From Longimicrobiales bacterium (GTDB lineage Bacteria > Gemmatimonadota > Gemmatimonadetes > Longimicrobiales > Gaopeijiaceae): a stretch of 64,000 bases of DNA. The DNA is taken from NCBI GenBank assembly GCA_951813395.1, contig OX638356.1, positions 2,368,501-2,432,500 on the forward strand, written 5' to 3'. The position numbers and the translations under genes were made by a program. The notes below the pieces were generated by a model that saw nothing but the letters and a program-made list of their open reading frames with translations, searched no databases and had not been told where the DNA came from. This document shows positions 60,907 to 64,000 of the stretch, one piece after another; the stretch's first letter is position 1; every line of letters begins with the position of its first letter.

Positions 60907-63849
60907 ATGCTCGCCGAAACAGCCCGAAACAACGAGTTCGCTGTGCTGCGGGAGCATCGGCCGGAGGCCGCCGCCTCGGGCCTGGCCGCATTGCGGAATC
61001 GGGCCGTCCGCGACGATCGAGGCAGATTGCTGGAAGCCCTCGAAAACGAGGCGGGCCGTTCCTTCTTTTCCCGGCTTTTCGGCAACAGTCCCTACCTGAC
61101 CCGCCTGCTGCTCCGGGACACGGAATTCGCCGAGGCACTCACTCAGCGAAGCTCCAGAGATCTCGCCGACGGAATCCTCGGGGAGCTCTCGGTAGCCGAC
61201 CCGACGATGAACCGCGACCTGCTGATGCGGCTTCTCAGGCGACAGCGGGGCCGGATCGCGACCCTGGTCGCCGCGTGCGATTGCTACGGAGTCTGGGACG
61301 TCATGCAATGCGCCGCGACGCTGTCGGAGACGGCCGACCGGGCCGTCCATCTCGCAACGGAGCACCTGCTCCTCGACCGCGTCCGGCGTGGGGAACTCGC
61401 GCACCCGGAGGGACCGCCGACCGAGCTCCGGTGGGGATACTTCCTGCTGGCCGCCGGCCGGCACGGTGCGAGGGAGCCGGGGTACACCGAGGACCTGTCC
61501 CTGATCGCGCTGTACGACCCGGATGTCGTGGAATACACGGGGGCCAGGTCTCCGGAGGACTGCTTCGCTCGCGTCACCCGTGACATGGCCCGCATTCTCC
61601 AGGCCCGTACGCGGGACGGATACGCCTTCAGGACCGACCTTCGCCTGCGGCCGGACGCGCCGGCCACGCCACTCGCGATCACGCGGCAGTTCGCCCTGGA
61701 ATACTATCGGCGGTCGGGACGCACCTGGGAGCGCGGGACCCTGATCAACGCGCGGCCGGTAGCCGGCGACGTCACCGCCGGCAACAGCTTTCTGGCCGAG
61801 CTCCGACCCTTCATCTGGGAGGGAGGCCTCGATTTCGACTCCGTCGAGGATATCCACTCGATAAGCCGGCAGATCCACCTGTTCCGGCGCCGCGGTGTGC
61901 CCCGAGCCACGGGACTCGACCTGGCGCTCAGCGCCGGTGGTATCCGCGAGATCGAGTTCTTCGTCCTGATGCACCAGCTGGCCTACGGCGGGAGAAGCCG
62001 TCAACTGAGGGGGTCGAGTGTGCTGCCGATGCTCGACACGATCGAACGGGAGCACTTCATCCTCCCCCGGGAAGCGGCCGACCTGCGCGATGCGTACCGG
62101 ACGCTGCGGCGAATCGAGCACCGTGTCCAGATGGTGAACGACCAGCCGACCCGCGCGCTGCCCGCGTCGAGAAGCGGTCTCGACAACGTGGCCTGCCTGG
62201 CAGGATTCGAGTCTGGGGACGAGCTGACCATGGTCGCGCAACGAGCGATGGAGCGCGTCCACCAGCTTTTCCGGACCCGCTTCACGGCACCCGAGAAGAA
62301 GCGGGACCTCGCGGAGCTGATCCTCGACGGCCCGGTCGGCGGCTCCGAGTCGGAACCGTTGTTGAAAAAGGAGGGATTCCGGAAGCCCGGGGACGCCGTG
62401 GAGATCTTCAAGGGCTGGGCCGAAGGAGGGCACCCGTCCACCTCGTCCACGCGCGCGCGCGCTGCGGTCAGAGCGGTGCTGCCGGAACTGGTTGCCGCTC
62501 TGGGGCGCACGCCGGAACCCGACCGGACGCTGGCCCGAGTCGACCGCTTCTTCCATGCCCTGCCGGCCGACATCTCGTTTTTTCCAATGGTCAAGGCAAA
62601 CACCTGGCTGCTCAATCTGGTAGCGGTGGTGATGGGCAGCGCACCACGGCTGGCGGAATCGCTTCGTCTCAACCCGCGTATCCTCGAGGCCGTCCTGGAT
62701 CCCGCCTTCTTTCTCCCGCTGCCCGGCAAGGAAGCGTTGGCCGGGGCGCTTGCAGAGAGACTGGATGGGGTGGACGACTTTCGAGAGCGCGTCGCCGTAT
62801 TGGAGACGTGGACCCGCGAACACCGGTTCCAGGTCGGGATCCAGACGCTCCAGAACCTGGTCACGGCCGAAGACGCGCTGCGATGCCATTCCGATTTGGC
62901 GGACATCGCGACGGCCACGATTCTGCAGATGGCGATTGCGGAGACCGAGAAACGCTTCGGAGCAGTCGCCGCAGGCCGCTGTGCGGTTCTCGCCCTGGGT
63001 GACCTGGGCGCCAGCGAACTCACGCGGGATTCGGAACTCGACCTCGTACTGGTCGCGGACTACCCGTCGTCCGGCTACGTCGGCGATGCCGTCGACGCAC
63101 GCGGTCATGTCGACTGGGCCCGATTCTACGACCGGGCGGCCAACCGCCTCTTCTCCACCCTGGAACGCCACGCCGAGCGCGGTTCGCTCTACCGGATCCG
63201 GGAGCGAAGCCGCGGCGACGTCCCCGGCGCATCGCCGATGATCACGCTCTCCGGGCTCAAGGCGCGACTCTCCGGCACCACGAGTACGCGTGACCTGATG
63301 GCGCTCGTGGGGGCACGCGTGATCTGTGGAGACGAACAGGTTCGGGAGGCCGTAGAGCAGAGCATCGGTGGTGTCTTCTCCCGGCGCGCGGACCCCGCGC
63401 GGCTCGCCGCGGACGCCTCCGAGATACGCAGGATGCATGCGAAGGAGTCTCCGGACGATCCATTCGGCCTTCTTCGCGCCGCCGGTGGACTGCTGGACCT
63501 GCGGTTGCTTGCCCAGTATCTTGTCGTGCGGCATGTTCACCAACTTCCAGGAACCATCCCCGGAGAGACCCTCAACTGTTTCGAAACCCTGGCCGCCGCC
63601 GACGTGATCAGTGCGGACGAGTTGCGGGCGCTGTCAGGTGCCACGCGCATGCAACGCGCGATCGGAGACATGTTGAGGCTGGCTTCCGAAGGAGGCATCA
63701 CGATTCATGACGCCCCAGGCGTGCTGCGCGAGAAGCTGGCGGTCGCGCTCCAGTATGACAGCCCCGAGGCCATGGAAGAGGGCTATGGTAGTGCGCGCGA
63801 GCGGGTTCTCGGTATCTTTCAGAATCGTGTTGAATTGAAGTCCGGATGA
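60907..63849 (+). CDS. GlnE-like protein (glutamine synthetase adenylyltransferase family) with degenerate active sites
   Basis: A 980-residue protein with the two-domain layout and length of GlnE, which adenylylates and deadenylylates glutamine synthetase. Family segments are clear: DGYAFRTDLRLRPDA, SGRTWERGTLINARPVAGD and GGIREIEFFVLMHQLAYGG. Yet both nucleotidyltransferase motifs are eroded. In the N-terminal domain the expected G.GKLGG..LN..SDIDL reads GRHGAREPGYTEDLSL (second Asp is Ser198). In the C-terminal domain SDLDL is SELDL (709-713) and the third metal site VDARLRP reads IRERSRG (764-770). Catalysis may be weak or lost. ATG 60907 has a poor ribosome site. It is followed by the RsbW-like gene. 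Confidence 0.85.
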   Translation: MLAETARNNEFAVLREHRPEAAASGLAALRNRAVRDDRGRLLEALENEAGRSFFSRLFGNSPYLTRLLLRDTEFAEALTQRSSRDLADGILGELSVADPTMNRDLLMRLLRRQRGRIATLVAACDCYGVWDVMQCAATLSETADRAVHLATEHLLLDRVRRGELAHPEGPPTELRWGYFLLAAGRHGAREPGYTEDLSLIALYDPDVVEYTGARSPEDCFARVTRDMARILQARTRDGYAFRTDLRLRPDAPATPLAITRQFALEYYRRSGRTWERGTLINARPVAGDVTAGNSFLAELRPFIWEGGLDFDSVEDIHSISRQIHLFRRRGVPRATGLDLALSAGGIREIEFFVLMHQLAYGGRSRQLRGSSVLPMLDTIEREHFILPREAADLRDAYRTLRRIEHRVQMVNDQPTRALPASRSGLDNVACLAGFESGDELTMVAQRAMERVHQLFRTRFTAPEKKRDLAELILDGPVGGSESEPLLKKEGFRKPGDAVEIFKGWAEGGHPSTSSTRARAAVRAVLPELVAALGRTPEPDRTLARVDRFFHALPADISFFPMVKANTWLLNLVAVVMGSAPRLAESLRLNPRILEAVLDPAFFLPLPGKEALAGALAERLDGVDDFRERVAVLETWTREHRFQVGIQTLQNLVTAEDALRCHSDLADIATATILQMAIAETEKRFGAVAAGRCAVLALGDLGASELTRDSELDLVLVADYPSSGYVGDAVDARGHVDWARFYDRAANRLFSTLERHAERGSLYRIRERSRGDVPGASPMITLSGLKARLSGTTSTRDLMALVGARVICGDEQVREAVEQSIGGVFSRRADPARLAADASEIRRMHAKESPDDPFGLLRAAGGLLDLRLLAQYLVVRHVHQLPGTIPGETLNCFETLAAADVISADELRALSGATRMQRAIGDMLRLASEGGITIHDAPGVLREKLAVALQYDSPEAMEEGYGSARERVLGIFQNRVELKSG

Positions 63850-63875
63850 CGCATCTCTCGTGGAGGGACCGTTAA

Positions 63876-64000
63876 GTGGACGTCAAGCTCGAGATGGAAG
63901 TGGGGCTCGGCCAGGATGAGCCGCGGCGCGCGGTGGAGCGTTTCGAGCGCTTTGCCAACGCCCACGAATTGCCAATGGGGCTGGTCTTCAAGTTCCAGCT
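63876..64000 (+). CDS. Anti-sigma factor kinase (RsbW-like), N-terminal fragment
   Basis: GTG at 63876, nine bases after GGAGG, opens a frame of 41 codons that runs off the right edge. The pattern EPRRAVERFERFANAHELP followed by LVFKFQL fits the N-terminus of RsbW/HATPase_c_2 serine kinases, just before the 'LALDE..TN' N box. It lies 26 bases after the GlnE-like gene. Such kinases are the usual partners of PP2C phosphatases like the one encoded at 59477. The fragment is short, so the call is tentative. Confidence 0.5.
   Translation, partial: MDVKLEMEVGLGQDEPRRAVERFERFANAHELPMGLVFKFQ

Noticed and set aside
60727-63543. 938-codon open frame on the minus strand opposite the GlnE-like gene
   Set aside because: It mirrors the codon positions of the plus-strand gene, is Arg/Gly/Asp-rich without any family motif and has no ribosome site. 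Long antisense frames are expected at this GC content.

Overview
The window is GC-rich, densely coded bacterial chromosome with no phage, transposon, CRISPR or rRNA. Several traits suggest an environmental, heterotrophic, diderm bacterium of the Gemmatimonadota or a nearby FCB-group lineage: paired secreted S9 peptidases, an outer-membrane beta-barrel protein, many lipoproteins, a flotillin/NfeD pair, frequent GTG/TTG starts and a PP2C-type signalling set. This placement is inference from gene content and protein style; no marker gene could be aligned.

Layout. 1-7.4 kb: a cut-off small protein, a hexapeptide acyltransferase, acetyl-CoA synthetase (acs), a Fur/PerR regulator, a membrane zinc-ribbon protein, a beta-barrel protein, moeA and an M23 peptidase. 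7.5-16 kb (minus strand): etfA-etfB, an NhaC-type antiporter, 3-methyladenine glycosylase, a NYN/OST-HTH/HhH RNA-type protein, an acyl-CoA ligase-like protein without its catalytic lysine, and aroB. 16-24.9 kb: a class A penicillin-binding protein, a DUF3343 protein, pyrimidine-nucleoside phosphorylase, and two S9 peptidases flanking a lipoprotein gene. 24.9-30 kb: citrate synthase and aconitase on either side of a DUF411 protein and tRNA-Leu(CAA). 30-34 kb: nfeD-floA-proline-rich protein and a lipoprotein. 34-41.4 kb (plus strand): an acyl-CoA/aldehyde oxidation cluster (hydratase, aldehyde dehydrogenase, thiolase, 3-hydroxyacyl-CoA dehydrogenase, hydratase), then a DUF3311-symporter-chorismate mutase run. 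41.4-44.2 kb: a probable structured RNA, rpmA, rplU and rng. 44.4-53.2 kb (minus): an atu/liu-like branched acyl-CoA or terpenoid catabolic cluster with recQ inside it, a lone B12-binding subunit and an ABC ATPase. 53.6-64 kb: murB, a MATE transporter, a three-gene signalling operon (periplasmic binding protein, HAMP histidine kinase, response regulator-PP2C phosphatase), a GlnE-like protein with eroded active sites, and the start of an RsbW-like kinase.

Together these describe a respiring organism that eats peptides, acetate, fatty and branched-chain acids: Acs, the beta-oxidation genes and the atu/liu genes deliver acetyl-CoA to GltA/AcnA, while EtfAB would collect electrons from the acyl-CoA dehydrogenase.

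The signals most worth a second look are the 41,449-41,816 minus-strand region, which looks like a GNRA-loop-rich noncoding RNA; the GlnE-like protein lacking metal-binding aspartates in both catalytic domains; the sensor operon facing a partner-switching kinase; and the NYN-LOTUS-HhH protein.
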